Below are positions 16,508-25,118 of a DNA stretch of 49,239 nt, piece after piece. The DNA comes from IMCC26077 sp964418325 (GTDB lineage: Bacteria > Actinomycetota > Actinomycetes > Nanopelagicales > Nanopelagicaceae). Every line of letters begins with the position of its first letter. Position 1 is the stretch's first letter. The notes beneath the pieces were generated by a model that worked only from the letters and a program-made list of their open reading frames with translations, made no database searches and was not told where the DNA came from. A program made the position numbers and the translations under genes. Location: NCBI GenBank assembly GCA_964418325.1, contig CAYQLC010000013.1:1-49239 (forward strand), given 5' to 3'.

Positions 16508-17422
16508 TCCTTGTTTGCGCAATCCGCCTACTAGAACACCAATATAAGTTATTAAAATTCCAAGAATCAGATTGATGCCAATAGTTACATCTTCTGGTGG
16601 TGCTAGAAGATCAAAAATCAATGAGCCAATTAGCTGACCGCCGGTTGCAAAGAGCGTGAAAGAAAGTACCCCAATTTTCGCGACAATCACCGACGATGCT
16701 GCAATGTAAAGCACGCCAATAGTTCCACCCCAATAAATCCACCATGGCGAAGTTGGTAGACCGACTATCTCCTCACCTCGTGCTGTATTGATCATCAACA
16801 GGATGACAAGTGTTGATGTACCCATAAAAAAATTTAGCCACGTTGTCGAGAAGCTCTGTCCTGACACATCATTGATTTGACCATTAAGAGCGCGCTGCAC
16901 GCCAATCATAAAGCCACCTACAAAGACAATAATGATGGGAACTATAGAGATATTTGCCAATTGAATCTCTTCCCAAACTGCTACCAGGACAGCAACAATC
17001 GTGATTGCTGCTGCTAGAACTCGACGAATGGTGATTGGTTGCTTTCCGCCGCCAGTGATTCCAATTCGATCGACTATCAATGAAGCAAGAGTTTGGCCGG
17101 CAATCATGACGACCGATAGCAGCGCAACGCCAATAATCGGCACTGTGAAGGTTTGTATTGCTACAAATATTCCTCCCATGATTCCTGCCGACAGGCGCCA
17201 TGCAGGAAGCTCACCACTTTTCACTCCAGCAACTATTCGTCGAACACCATGGCGGACTTTTGGATTTGCCAAAGCAATAATGTTGAGTAAGAGAAAACCT
17301 GAACCGAACGAATAGACAGCGGCCTCAGTGCTATTGCCAAGAGCTGCAGAAAGCCCTCCATTAACCCTCGATTGAGCAGCGATAAGGATGCCGCTTAATG
17401 CAGCAAGGAGATCTAGACGCAC
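16475..17422 (-). CDS. DMT-superfamily transporter (DUF606/YdcZ-like)
   Basis: A 315-aa protein with about ten transmembrane helices. It looks like two DUF606 repeats in one chain, each opening with small-residue-rich helices (SGILIAAQSRVNGGLSAALG near residue 10-29 and GGFMIGVQRALNGQIND near 165). DUF606 proteins belong to the drug/metabolite transporter superfamily; the substrate is unknown. The 33-bp tail overlap with the opposite-strand DedA gene is real coding on both strands, because both ends are ordinary for their families. It lies 14 bp after the UPF0114 gene and may be co-transcribed with it. Confidence 0.85.
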   Translation of the reverse strand: MRLDLLAALSGILIAAQSRVNGGLSAALGNSTEAAVYSFGSGFLLLNIIALANPKVRHGVRRIVAGVKSGELPAWRLSAGIMGGIFVAIQTFTVPIIGVALLSVVMIAGQTLASLIVDRIGITGGGKQPITIRRVLAAAITIVAVLVAVWEEIQLANISIVPIIIVFVGGFMIGVQRALNGQINDVSGQSFSTTWLNFFMGTSTLVILLMINTARGEEIVGLPTSPWWIYWGGTIGVLYIAASSVIVAKIGVLSFTLFATGGQLIGSLIFDLLAPPEDVTIGINLILGILITYIGVLVGGLRKQGSMRTSSAPDN

Positions 17423-17436
17423 GTTATATTTTTATG

Positions 17437-17988
17437 CTATTTCTTCGCCGAGCCAGGGCCTAATTTTTCTCGTTTATCTGATATCCAATCCATTAGAGCG
17501 AACAAGACACCAGATGCAACGAAAGTAAGATGAATTATCACTCGCCAGATTGTGCCTTCACCGACTTCTTTATCTCCAGCAAGTTCAATAAAATCCTTTA
17601 AGAGTTCGATGACAGAGATTGCCACGAGTGAACCAATAAGCTTGATCTTCAAACCTGAGAAATCGATTGTGCCCATCCAATGTGGCCGATCATCTGATTC
17701 ATGGGCGGCATCGATGCGCGAGACAAAGTTCTCATAACCAGCAAGAATGACAATTAATATGAGATTGCCAATCAGAGTTAAATCAAGGAGCGCAAGAAGA
17801 TCTAGGGTAAATACATGGGGATCTTTCTGCCCAAGATTCTCAATAAGGTGGATGAATTCAAGTACGAATCGATAGATCAGCGCGATAAGCGCAAACACCA
17901 ATCCCACATATAAAGGCGCCAGTATCCAACGCGCCTGAAAAAGAAGATTCTCTAGATTATGTGCAATTCGCGAGGCTTTCCTAGACAT
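17437..17988 (-). CDS. UPF0114 (YqhA-like) membrane protein
   Basis: A 183-aa protein with four predicted membrane segments. The family features are an ENLLFQARWILAPLYVGL start, the LLALLDLTLIGNLILIVILAGYENFVSR block near 70-98 and SGLKIKLIGSLVAISVIELLKDF near 115-137. The function of UPF0114 proteins is not established. The ATG at 17988 gives the usual start; the frame is open to 18015, close to an assembly gap. Confidence 0.88.
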   Translation of the reverse strand: MSRKASRIAHNLENLLFQARWILAPLYVGLVFALIALIYRFVLEFIHLIENLGQKDPHVFTLDLLALLDLTLIGNLILIVILAGYENFVSRIDAAHESDDRPHWMGTIDFSGLKIKLIGSLVAISVIELLKDFIELAGDKEVGEGTIWRVIIHLTFVASGVLFALMDWISDKREKLGPGSAKK

Positions 17989-18026
17989 GGCAACAGAATA
18001 ATCAAAAAGGGGCAATTAAGCCACTA

Positions 18027-18126
18027 NNNNNNNNNNNNNNNNNNNNNNNNNNNNNNNNNNNNNNNNNNNNNNNNNNNNNNNNNNNNNNNNNNNNNNNNNN
18101 NNNNNNNNNNNNNNNNNNNNNNNNNN
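18027..18126. other. assembly gap (100 N) between genes
   Basis: A nominal-length gap between the UPF0114 gene and the glycosyltransferase gene. The flanking sequences do not overlap. Genes or part of the envelope locus could be missing here. Confidence 0.95.
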
Positions 18127-18132
18127 TAGCGA

Positions 18133-18996
18133 CTAGATGATGGGGAATCTACCTGCTCTACCAAGGGCTATTAGTGCACGCCAGGATAATTTCCTCTGCT
18201 TGCCCGCATTGGAGACTAGTCCACTGATAAATCCCTTTAACCACGAGAATAGTGCGCTAAAACTTCGCATTCTGACCAGTGAAATCACCAGCCAAACTGC
18301 AAGATAAATAAGTGAGATTGGAAAGGGAAGATTTCGCTTTGCTAACCACACTCTGTTTCGGGCGTTGAGTCGATAGAAATCAGCATGGCGCGTAGGTTGA
18401 ATGACAGGATGTTTTACTGTGACATCTGCGGCGTACCATGCAATAAATCCGTGGTTGTATACCTGCCAGACTAATTCAATCCCTTCATGTGCGTAAAAAA
18501 AGTTTCCTGGCCAGCCACCGATTTCATCGAAGAGGCTTCGCCGCATCATTACAGCGCCCTCCCACAGGGTTGTTGCTGGAGAGCTCGATAAAGGATCGCC
18601 GATGCGAAGGCGCGGAATCCATCGCGAAGGGACCATTCCTGCTCCGTCAGGTACTACCCGAGGCTGTATGAGTCCCCAATCACCCTGCTCCTCGAATTTG
18701 TTTGTTAAAGCTGCTAGCGCCGTTGGCGAATCGAGGAAGGCATCATCATCAAGAAAGAAGAGATACTCGCCGACTACTTTTGACACACCTGCGTTTCTAC
18801 CAGCCGGAATTCCAAGATTCTCTGGAAGGTAGAGCGACTTCTCATTTGGATAACTTTGCGCGGGATTCCAACTATTTCCAACTATAACCAAGTCTAGTTC
18901 AATACCAATCTGGCTCTTTAAAGAGTTGATTGCTCGAGCTAATTCGGTTGGGCGTCTACCCATGGTAAGAAGGACGGCTCCGACTTTTTTATTCAC
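18133..18996 (-). CDS. family 2 glycosyltransferase
   Basis: A 287-aa GT-A enzyme. GAVLLTMGRRPTELARAINSL is the nucleotide-binding start, and the metal-binding triad is FLDDDAFL (Asp 83-85). NFFYAHEGIELVWQVYNHGF near 165-185 holds the ED/E-W catalytic region. A hydrophobic stretch near 230-245 suggests membrane association. The start is GTG, 4 bp after the stop of the preceding CDP-alcohol phosphatidyltransferase gene, so it is the third gene of that operon. Probably glycosylates a lipid or polymer intermediate; sugar and acceptor unknown. Confidence 0.88.
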   Translation of the reverse strand: MNKKVGAVLLTMGRRPTELARAINSLKSQIGIELDLVIVGNSWNPAQSYPNEKSLYLPENLGIPAGRNAGVSKVVGEYLFFLDDDAFLDSPTALAALTNKFEEQGDWGLIQPRVVPDGAGMVPSRWIPRLRIGDPLSSSPATTLWEGAVMMRRSLFDEIGGWPGNFFYAHEGIELVWQVYNHGFIAWYAADVTVKHPVIQPTRHADFYRLNARNRVWLAKRNLPFPISLIYLAVWLVISLVRMRSFSALFSWLKGFISGLVSNAGKQRKLSWRALIALGRAGRFPII

Positions 18997-19000
18997 TCGT

Positions 19001-19795
19001 TTATTCGCTTGCTCGTAACTTATTTGAGGTAAGGATGCTCACTAAATGACCAACAAAGACAAATAATATGATTGGAATGATCCATTGAAAGATGTTGGCA
19101 ATGATTTGTACCTTCGTAAAATTCTCCACAACTGAAAGTAAGAAGATTGCGATAGTCATTTCTACTGAGTGGAATGCTCGATGTATTGGGATAAATCGAA
19201 AAATACTCTTTGCTATCGCAATAACCGAAACTTGAGATTGGCTAGCAGATTTTCGATCTTCCAATTTAGGTAATCCTGCAAAATAGCGGGACACATGTAC
19301 AGCGTCGTTGAGCGCCTTGTTAAGAATGATGATTGAGGCGAATGCCGCTCCAATCAGGGGAAAATTACTCGATTCAAGGGATTTGTCAGGCCATCCAGCC
19401 AGACGAAGGCCTAACGCAAGCGCAATAGCACTTTCAGTTAGATAGTGGCCGAGTTTGTCGAGAAAAATTCCAGCTGGAGAAAATTGCTTCTTCCATCGAG
19501 CAATTTCGCCATCGCAACAATCCCAAAGCATCTGTAGTTGTCCCAATACCAGCGCTAGGGTGACACCAACCAGGCCTGGAATCAGAAGAGAAAAGGCGGC
19601 CGATAGTCCAGTAAATATCATTAACCAGGTCACCGCATTTGGTGAGAAGTTCAACCGGAGAAGTATCCGCGTTAAATATGGTGATATCTGACGAAGATAT
19701 ACATCAGCGACCCAATGTTCAGAGTTAGCTCGTCCACGAACTGAATCTGGCTGTGTCACAGCACGTAATTGCGCTATCGAAATTCGCTCGCTCAC
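19001..19795 (-). CDS. CDP-alcohol phosphatidyltransferase-family protein, last Asp replaced by His
   Basis: A 264-aa membrane enzyme of the family that transfers a phospho-alcohol from a CDP-activated donor. The motif DxxDGxxAR-x8-GxxxDxxxD is present at D92, D95, G96, A99-R100, G109 and D113. The fourth Asp, the presumed catalytic base in characterised members, is His here (H117, in FLDKLGHYLT). It may define a subfamily, use His as base, or be inactive. The start is GTG with AAGGGGG just upstream, overlapping the stop of the preceding paralogue by 4 bp (GTGA). About six hydrophobic segments. Confidence 0.85.
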   Translation of the reverse strand: MSERISIAQLRAVTQPDSVRGRANSEHWVADVYLRQISPYLTRILLRLNFSPNAVTWLMIFTGLSAAFSLLIPGLVGVTLALVLGQLQMLWDCCDGEIARWKKQFSPAGIFLDKLGHYLTESAIALALGLRLAGWPDKSLESSNFPLIGAAFASIIILNKALNDAVHVSRYFAGLPKLEDRKSASQSQVSVIAIAKSIFRFIPIHRAFHSVEMTIAIFLLSVVENFTKVQIIANIFQWIIPIILFVFVGHLVSILTSNKLRASE

Positions 19796-20874
19796 ATCGC
19801 CCCCTTGGCCACATTATGCCCGCCTCGAAGGATGATAAGCAGACCAAGGTATATCAGAAGCACTGTAACAATCTCAGTGTCGAAGCCGATTAAATAAGCA
19901 ATGAAGCAGAGTCCAACGCGCCCTGCGACATGCAATCCGGCTCGACCATATCTCGGAGAACGGTCTTGGAGAGCGTCATAGAGATTGGTGTAATGCCAGA
20001 GCGCTACTGAAGTAATCAAAAGGAATTGAAGAGTCGGAGATATCGCGATAGGGATGATTAATAGCGCCAATAATTCACAGGCTCGAAGGAATGAGGGAAT
20101 TGTCCAGGAAATCTTTGATCCCGATATCTTAAAGGGAATTAAAGTGTCGCGCTGAGCCGTCAAGAACGGTGCAGATACTGATTTGTCGAGCCAGCGTCTG
20201 ATTCGACGAGCACGGGCAACGATGACAAACATAAACGAGAGAATTCCAAGGAAAAGAATTAAGCGAAGTGAGTCGGCGACTGAAACCACTAAAGGCAGTA
20301 CTGACAGCAGGAGCCATCTCTCACCAATAGGAAGGTTAACAACTTTTTTAACCCAATAACTAAATCCCGAACGAGAAGATACATTTGTATTGTCTTCGAA
20401 TAATTTTTGAAGTTTAACGAAATTGTAATCGCTCAAATGTCTAACGGTTTGTAGAACTACTAATGCAATTGCTAACCACCACGTTCTAGTTTCATTGGTG
20501 CTATAAGCGAGCGCTCCGATATAAGCAAACTCTTTTACTCTATCGGCAAGGGCATCTAGCCAAGCCCCCAAGGCAGAAAACTGAGACTTATATCGAGCAA
20601 TCTCACCATCTACGCAATCAAGAACTAAGGAAAAGAGAAAGACCACTCCACTGGTGAAGTACTCTCCGGTCGAAGCTAAGTAAGCTGCCAATAGTCCAAC
20701 TAATATTGATATAACTGTCACAGTATTTGGTTTGATACGCGTTTCCACTAAAGCATTCGTAAAAGTTCTGGAGACTTTTCGTAAAACAAAGGTGGAGAAG
20801 AAGCCATCATCCCCACGTGCTGCCGCACGCAATCGCAGGGATTTATCGCTGATTTCTCGCCGTTGATTCCCCAT
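19792..20874 (-). CDS. CDP-alcohol phosphatidyltransferase-family protein
   Basis: A 360-aa membrane protein with an intact motif: D86, D89-G90, A93-R94, G103, D107 and D111 in LDCVDGEIAR...GAWLDALADR. This form resembles the catalytic half of inositol-phosphate phosphotransferases and other head-group transferases. The region from about 235 carries further membrane helices. The start could also be the ATG at 20904, 30 bp upstream; 20874 is preferred because the extra residues are not family-like. Divergent from the glycerophosphotransferase gene across about 50 bp, and first gene of a tight three-gene operon. Confidence 0.86.
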   Translation of the reverse strand: MGNQRREISDKSLRLRAAARGDDGFFSTFVLRKVSRTFTNALVETRIKPNTVTVISILVGLLAAYLASTGEYFTSGVVFLFSLVLDCVDGEIARYKSQFSALGAWLDALADRVKEFAYIGALAYSTNETRTWWLAIALVVLQTVRHLSDYNFVKLQKLFEDNTNVSSRSGFSYWVKKVVNLPIGERWLLLSVLPLVVSVADSLRLILFLGILSFMFVIVARARRIRRWLDKSVSAPFLTAQRDTLIPFKISGSKISWTIPSFLRACELLALLIIPIAISPTLQFLLITSVALWHYTNLYDALQDRSPRYGRAGLHVAGRVGLCFIAYLIGFDTEIVTVLLIYLGLLIILRGGHNVAKGAM

Positions 20875-20926
20875 AGCAGGTACTCTAATACCTGGTCCGG
20901 GCATAGAGATGAAGATGTGGTGAAAA

Positions 20927-22165
20927 ATGGCGCAACGAAGGAAGGCACGTAACCCACTTACGCGTCTCTATCGTGTGCTTCGGCGAAAGACTAAGACGCT
21001 AAAACGCCTAGTTTTCCCACCTGAGCTTCTTCCATTTAATACCGAAAGCGCACAGGGCCACCGCGTGGCAGCGTTCTTCGCAGACACCCCCTCAAAGATT
21101 TACCAAATTGCTCAGTGGATACCGGTATTTGAGAAGGCCCCAGCCCACTTGAGGCCAATGATTATTACACGCCATGCAGCTACTACTGAAGAGTTGCAAA
21201 AAATCACATCGCTCTTAGTTGTTCATGCTCGTACCTATGATCTTTTGATGCAATTACTTGAATTATCGAAATTTAAAGCGTTAATTTATGTCAATAATTC
21301 TTATCAAAATTTCCAAACTCTTGCTTACCAACAAGCAGCACACATTCACGTAAATCATGGCGAAAGCGATAAGATCTCCATGGTAAGTAACCAATCCAAG
21401 GCTTACGATAAAGTTTTCGTCGCTGGTGCGGCCGCTAAAGACCGATATTTATCGGCAGTAGCTTGGTTAGATGAGAAGAAACTTATACCGGTAGGTAGAC
21501 CACAATTAGATCTTGATACGACACCAATTCTTGAGACGAGTGCATTAAAGACAATAACCTACGCCCCAACGTGGGAAGGTGAAGATGAGGCGAATAATTA
21601 CACCTCTATGGATTGTTACGGAACTCAAATTATTGATGCGGCTGTTGCTCAAACTAATTGTCGAGTGATTTACAAACCACATCCACGCATCATGGATTCT
21701 AAAGATCCACTAATAAATGCTGCGCACAAGTACATAATAAATAAACTATCTCGTGGGGAGCATGAAATTCATCTTGCTGGAGATGTCCTTAGTGTTTTGA
21801 AAGAGACCGACTTGCTCATTAGTGATATCTCCAGCGTCACGCTCGATTACCTATATCTAAGGCCGGCAGGTGCAATATTCCTCTCGGATCGGAGAAATAA
21901 CCGTTCAGAGTTAGAGGCTGAATCGCCGGTAGCCAAGGCGGCATACATAGTCGACCACAGCACAATTGGGGAGTTGTCTGAGTCACTAGCGAAAGCCTTG
22001 AGCAAAGATGAGTTGTTCGATAAGCGCCAGGAGGTCTGCCGGTACTATTTCGGAGGACTTGCTGCGGGTGAGAGCACTGCGGCTTTCTATCGGGAATTGG
22101 AGCGGTCTATAGCCGAACATGATGTGGCTATTTCGCAGCTCTCTCGATTACGTCGAAGCTCTTAG
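20927..22165 (+). CDS. CDP-glycerol glycerophosphotransferase-like (TagB/TagF family)
   Basis: A 412-aa GT-B protein of the teichoic-acid polymerase/primase family. The marks are HVNHGESDKIS near 145 (the acceptor-side HG motif), TYAPTWEGED near 207, VIYKPHPR near 242 and LISDISSVTLDYLYLRPA near 290. Family members transfer glycerol phosphate or ribitol phosphate from a CDP donor to a lipid-linked sugar at the inner membrane face. The N-terminus is very basic and there is no signal peptide. With the LicC-like cytidylyltransferase 42 bp downstream, the pair could make a CDP-activated alcohol and polymerise or attach it. Confidence 0.85.
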   Translation: MAQRRKARNPLTRLYRVLRRKTKTLKRLVFPPELLPFNTESAQGHRVAAFFADTPSKIYQIAQWIPVFEKAPAHLRPMIITRHAATTEELQKITSLLVVHARTYDLLMQLLELSKFKALIYVNNSYQNFQTLAYQQAAHIHVNHGESDKISMVSNQSKAYDKVFVAGAAAKDRYLSAVAWLDEKKLIPVGRPQLDLDTTPILETSALKTITYAPTWEGEDEANNYTSMDCYGTQIIDAAVAQTNCRVIYKPHPRIMDSKDPLINAAHKYIINKLSRGEHEIHLAGDVLSVLKETDLLISDISSVTLDYLYLRPAGAIFLSDRRNNRSELEAESPVAKAAYIVDHSTIGELSESLAKALSKDELFDKRQEVCRYYFGGLAAGESTAAFYRELERSIAEHDVAISQLSRLRRSS

Positions 22166-22206
22166 ATTTCCTTTAAGTACTGACCGATTGACTAAGGAGT
22201 GAAGTG

Positions 22207-22899
22207 GTGCAGCAAGTAATAATTCTCGCCGCAGGCATGGGAACCCGACTTGGCAAACCATGGCCAAAACCATTGACTCCTCTAAAAGATGGTCGCACCA
22301 TCATGGAGCAACAGATGGGCAATATTTCTTCAGCCTTTGGCGAACAAGCCCGGATTGGTGTTGTTGTAGGTTTCAAGATGGAAATGATCATGGAAGCACA
22401 CCCGCGCGCTGTTTTTATCTACAACGAGGTTTTTGATCAGACCAATACAAGTAAGAGCCTCTGGCGCGCATTGAAGGCAAGTTGCGATGGTGGAGTTTTA
22501 TGGATGAACGGAGACGTTGTCTTTGATGCCAAAGTTCTAGAAAGAATTAAGCCCTTCATCGAACAAGACCAATCCTTTATTTGTGTCAATACATCAAAGG
22601 TTGCAGAAGAGGAAGTTAAATACACTGTTGATGCCAATGGGAACATCAAGGAACTTTCTAAGCAAGTAGTTAATGCTTTAGGAGAAGCTGTGGGCATAAA
22701 TTTCGTTGCAGCTAAAGATAAGGCAGCGCTCATAAAGCGATTACACGAGGTGGCCGACAATGATTATTTTGAACGGGGAATCGAAGTTTCAATCGAGAAA
22801 GACAAGTCTTCTTTCATACCAGTCGATATCTCGGACTTGTTTGCAGTCGAAGTTGACTTTCCAGAAGATTTAGAACGAGCAAATGAAAGTGTGAAATAA
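22207..22899 (+). CDS. LicC-like nucleotidyltransferase (CTP-dependent, alcohol phosphate)
   Basis: A 230-aa GT-A-type nucleotidyltransferase. VIILAAGMGTRLG (residues 4-16) and PKPLTPL form the NTP-binding loop. MNGDVVFD near 100 is the metal site. FDQTNTSKSLWRAL near 78-91 matches the block typical of phosphocholine and inositol-phosphate cytidylyltransferases. It probably makes a CDP-alcohol, with CDP-choline, CDP-inositol or a CDP-polyol as candidates. Two adjacent GTG codons compete (22204, 22207). AAGGAG at 22194-22199 is 7 bp from the second, which is chosen. Confidence 0.85.
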   Translation: MQQVIILAAGMGTRLGKPWPKPLTPLKDGRTIMEQQMGNISSAFGEQARIGVVVGFKMEMIMEAHPRAVFIYNEVFDQTNTSKSLWRALKASCDGGVLWMNGDVVFDAKVLERIKPFIEQDQSFICVNTSKVAEEEVKYTVDANGNIKELSKQVVNALGEAVGINFVAAKDKAALIKRLHEVADNDYFERGIEVSIEKDKSSFIPVDISDLFAVEVDFPEDLERANESVK

Positions 22900-22907
22900 A
22901 TCAGGGA

Positions 22908-22928
22908 AACAACTAGCTTTTAGTTGTT
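22908..22928. terminator. short hairpin between convergent genes
   Basis: AACAACTA (22908-22915) and TAGTTGTT (22921-22928) form an 8-bp stem around GCTTT between the nucleotidyltransferase and the acidic-protein gene, whose stop codon lies within it. Possibly a bidirectional terminator. No clear U-tract on either side. Confidence 0.4.
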
Positions 22929-23516
22929 GCCACCAGATTCAAAATTTACATCTCCTTCTTGCACTGCCTCTTCAACCTCTTCAAACTCTACGTCGCTGAA
23001 ATCGTCTTCGGTTTCGCTATCTTCGCCAAGGAGAGCCATGGCCTCTTCAATCGACATCTCGCCGTCGATTTCCTCTTCTTCAAGTTCCTCTTCGTCTGAT
23101 TCTTCCTCTTCAATAAGGAGAATCTCCTCTTCATCTTCGGTGGTGCCAGTCTCTTCAATAATGGCGTCGATTAATTCCTCTTTGCTTAAGCCCTTAAAAT
23201 CTATGCCAGATTCTCTCGCGATTGCTTGTAACTCCTTGAGTGACATCTCGTCTAATTCATCAGCGGAGTACTCAATTACTTCTTCATTCTCGGCCACGTC
23301 ATTGTCTATCTCTGTTGATTTTAAAACTGCTTGCGCAGCAGCGGTAGCACCAACGACGGCAGTTGGTTTTTCGAGTACTTCTTCTCTTGCAGATTCATTC
23401 TTAATGGTCGCAGCGCGCGAGGAATCGGGAGCTGGCGCTTTTGCTTCTTTGTTACTTAAATTCAAGCGACTCATCTCTGCCCAGGGATTATCTGAGCCTG
23501 ACTGCTTTCCGGCCAT
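22920..23516 (-). CDS. acidic protein with Rho_N/SAP-like helix motif
   Basis: A 198-aa, very acidic, low-complexity protein. Residues about 86-120 (MSLKELQAIARESGIDFKG, then LSKEELIDAIIEE) form the helix-extended-helix motif of the Rho N-terminal domain, a nucleic-acid- or partner-binding module. After it comes a stretch of nearly unbroken Glu/Asp to about 155. No signal peptide or membrane segment. The next gene on the same strand (the repetitive protein) ends 21 bp upstream, so the two are probably co-transcribed. Function unknown; an RNA chaperone, ribosome- or nucleoid-associated role is only a guess. Confidence 0.75.
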   Translation of the reverse strand: MAGKQSGSDNPWAEMSRLNLSNKEAKAPAPDSSRAATIKNESAREEVLEKPTAVVGATAAAQAVLKSTEIDNDVAENEEVIEYSADELDEMSLKELQAIARESGIDFKGLSKEELIDAIIEETGTTEDEEEILLIEEEESDEEELEEEEIDGEMSIEEAMALLGEDSETEDDFSDVEFEEVEEAVQEGDVNFESGGNN

Positions 23517-23537
23517 TCCTCTTCCTCTCGCTATCGA

Positions 23538-25118
23538 TTACTGCTGAGGTGCTTGCTCTAGGTCATTCGATGGATCTTGAGGCACGTCATCAAAACTGGT
23601 GACTATCTCTACTACTGGTGAAGCACCATCATATGAAGGTGCCTGTGAATGTGAGGCATATGGGAAACCTGAACTATCAGTTTGAACTGACCTCATGAAT
23701 CCATTGGCATCAGGCAAAGGTGCCTGACGTGAATAGGCCATCACATCGACATAGCCACCTAATGGTACTGATGCATTATTGGCAATCATTGGCATTGGCT
23801 GTGGGTAACCATTGGTGTCGATGATTCCTTGAGCGCCACCAAACGGCGGGCCAAAGTCATGTGGTTGCGCTGCTACAAAAGGCATCGGTTGTAGGTAGCC
23901 GCCTTGGAATCCGGGTTGGAATCCTGAATCAAAATTCTGCGGAGGCATGAAGGTTGCTGGTGGTTGCCAATTCGGTTGCGGTTGCCAATCAGCAGGCTTG
24001 CCAAAATTATTCCACTCTCCAAATTGCTGAGGTTGCTGAAATGCATCTGGTTGAACAGGTGCAATCCATGATCCATTGCCGTTATCTACCCAGTTATTAC
24101 CTGCATAATCTGGCCGGCCAAAATTATCTCCGCCGAAATTCTGTGGTGGCATGTATGGCATTGGTTGTGGGTAGCCGTTGGTATCGATGATTCCCTGTGC
24201 GCCACCAAACTGCGGGCCAAAGTTCTGCGGTTGTGGTGGCATGAAGTTAGCTGGTGGTTGCCAATTCGGTTGCGGTTGCCAATCAGCAGGCTTGCCGTAG
24301 TTATTCCACTCACCGTATTGCTGAGGTTGTTGGAATGTATCTGGCTGAACCGGTGCGATCCATGATCCGTTTCCGTTATCTACCCAGTTATTACCTGCAT
24401 AATCTGGCCGGCCGAAATTATCTGCGCCGAAATTCTGTGGTGGAATAAATGGCATTGGTTGTGGGTAGCCGTTGGTATCGATGATTCCCTGTTCGCCACC
24501 AAACTGCGGGCCAAAGTTTTGCGGATGTGGTGGCATGAAGGTTGCTGGTGGTTGCCAATTCTGTTCTGGTTGCCAATCCGCAGGCTTACCGTAATTGTTC
24601 CATTCACCAAACTGTTGGTTATCTTCAAATTGTTCTAACTCGCGAAGCTCCTCGGCTTGCGCGAATGCCTCAACCTCTCGGAAGCTCTCGATTAATTCTG
24701 GAGCGCTGTCCGGAATAAAACTAAATACCTGACCATCAGGTGTAACGCGTTGCATATTTGCGCCATTTTCATTGAGCGATAACAACGTCTTCTCTCCAGT
24801 AGACGAAATTGAAGAGATGCTTACTTGTCCTTCCCCAAAAGTTAAGTCAGATTGAATGCGAGTTCCATCAGCGAGAGTCGTGATCATGCGACCTTCACCC
24901 TCGGCACCTGGAATAAGTTGGCGTACCGATCCATCAGGGTAGGTGACATTCAAAGTTCCATCTTGTGACTCTTGAACTCTCAAATCTGAGGGCAGCGGGC
25001 GGAGCGAGCCATCTTGTGGTGACATCGACAAAATCATTCGCATCCCAGGGTCATCTAAAGGGCTCGAGGTCGCGCTACGAGCGGGCTCCATGTTCGGCCG
25101 CTGCGGATAATTTGTCAT
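23538..25118 (-). CDS. Pro/Gln/Asn-rich protein with 98-residue tandem repeats
   Basis: A 526-aa protein of unknown function. Residues about 20-140 hold short glycine-turn beta repeats (VTYPDGSVRQLIP, TTLADGTRIQS, RVTPDGQVFSFIP), reminiscent of the TCP10/CPAP G-box type but not assigned. From about residue 165 come two full copies and one degenerate copy of a 98-aa unit (GEWNN-GKPADWQP...NWQPP...GIIDTNGYPQPM...NNWVDNGNGSWIAPVQPD). No signal peptide or transmembrane helix is visible, so the protein looks cytoplasmic and largely disordered. The ATG at 25118 has GGAG 6 bp upstream; an upstream TTG frame is less likely. Confidence 0.8.
   Translation of the reverse strand: MTNYPQRPNMEPARSATSSPLDDPGMRMILSMSPQDGSLRPLPSDLRVQESQDGTLNVTYPDGSVRQLIPGAEGEGRMITTLADGTRIQSDLTFGEGQVSISSISSTGEKTLLSLNENGANMQRVTPDGQVFSFIPDSAPELIESFREVEAFAQAEELRELEQFEDNQQFGEWNNYGKPADWQPEQNWQPPATFMPPHPQNFGPQFGGEQGIIDTNGYPQPMPFIPPQNFGADNFGRPDYAGNNWVDNGNGSWIAPVQPDTFQQPQQYGEWNNYGKPADWQPQPNWQPPANFMPPQPQNFGPQFGGAQGIIDTNGYPQPMPYMPPQNFGGDNFGRPDYAGNNWVDNGNGSWIAPVQPDAFQQPQQFGEWNNFGKPADWQPQPNWQPPATFMPPQNFDSGFQPGFQGGYLQPMPFVAAQPHDFGPPFGGAQGIIDTNGYPQPMPMIANNASVPLGGYVDVMAYSRQAPLPDANGFMRSVQTDSSGFPYASHSQAPSYDGASPVVEIVTSFDDVPQDPSNDLEQAPQQ
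23780..24620 (-). repeat. 294-bp in-frame tandem repeat
   Basis: The landmark CAGGCTT recurs at 23993, 24287 and 24581, exactly 294 bp apart (98 codons). The first two units in gene order are nearly identical in DNA. The third diverges after about 35 codons and contains an insertion. High DNA identity suggests recent expansion or gene conversion, and the copy number may differ between strains or be collapsed in assembly. Confidence 0.9.

Noticed and set aside
22924..23547. Serine-rich open frame on the plus strand
   Set aside because: It is the complement of the Glu/Asp-rich coding frame of the acidic protein gene; GAA/GAG codons read as TTC/CTC/TCT in the opposite frame.
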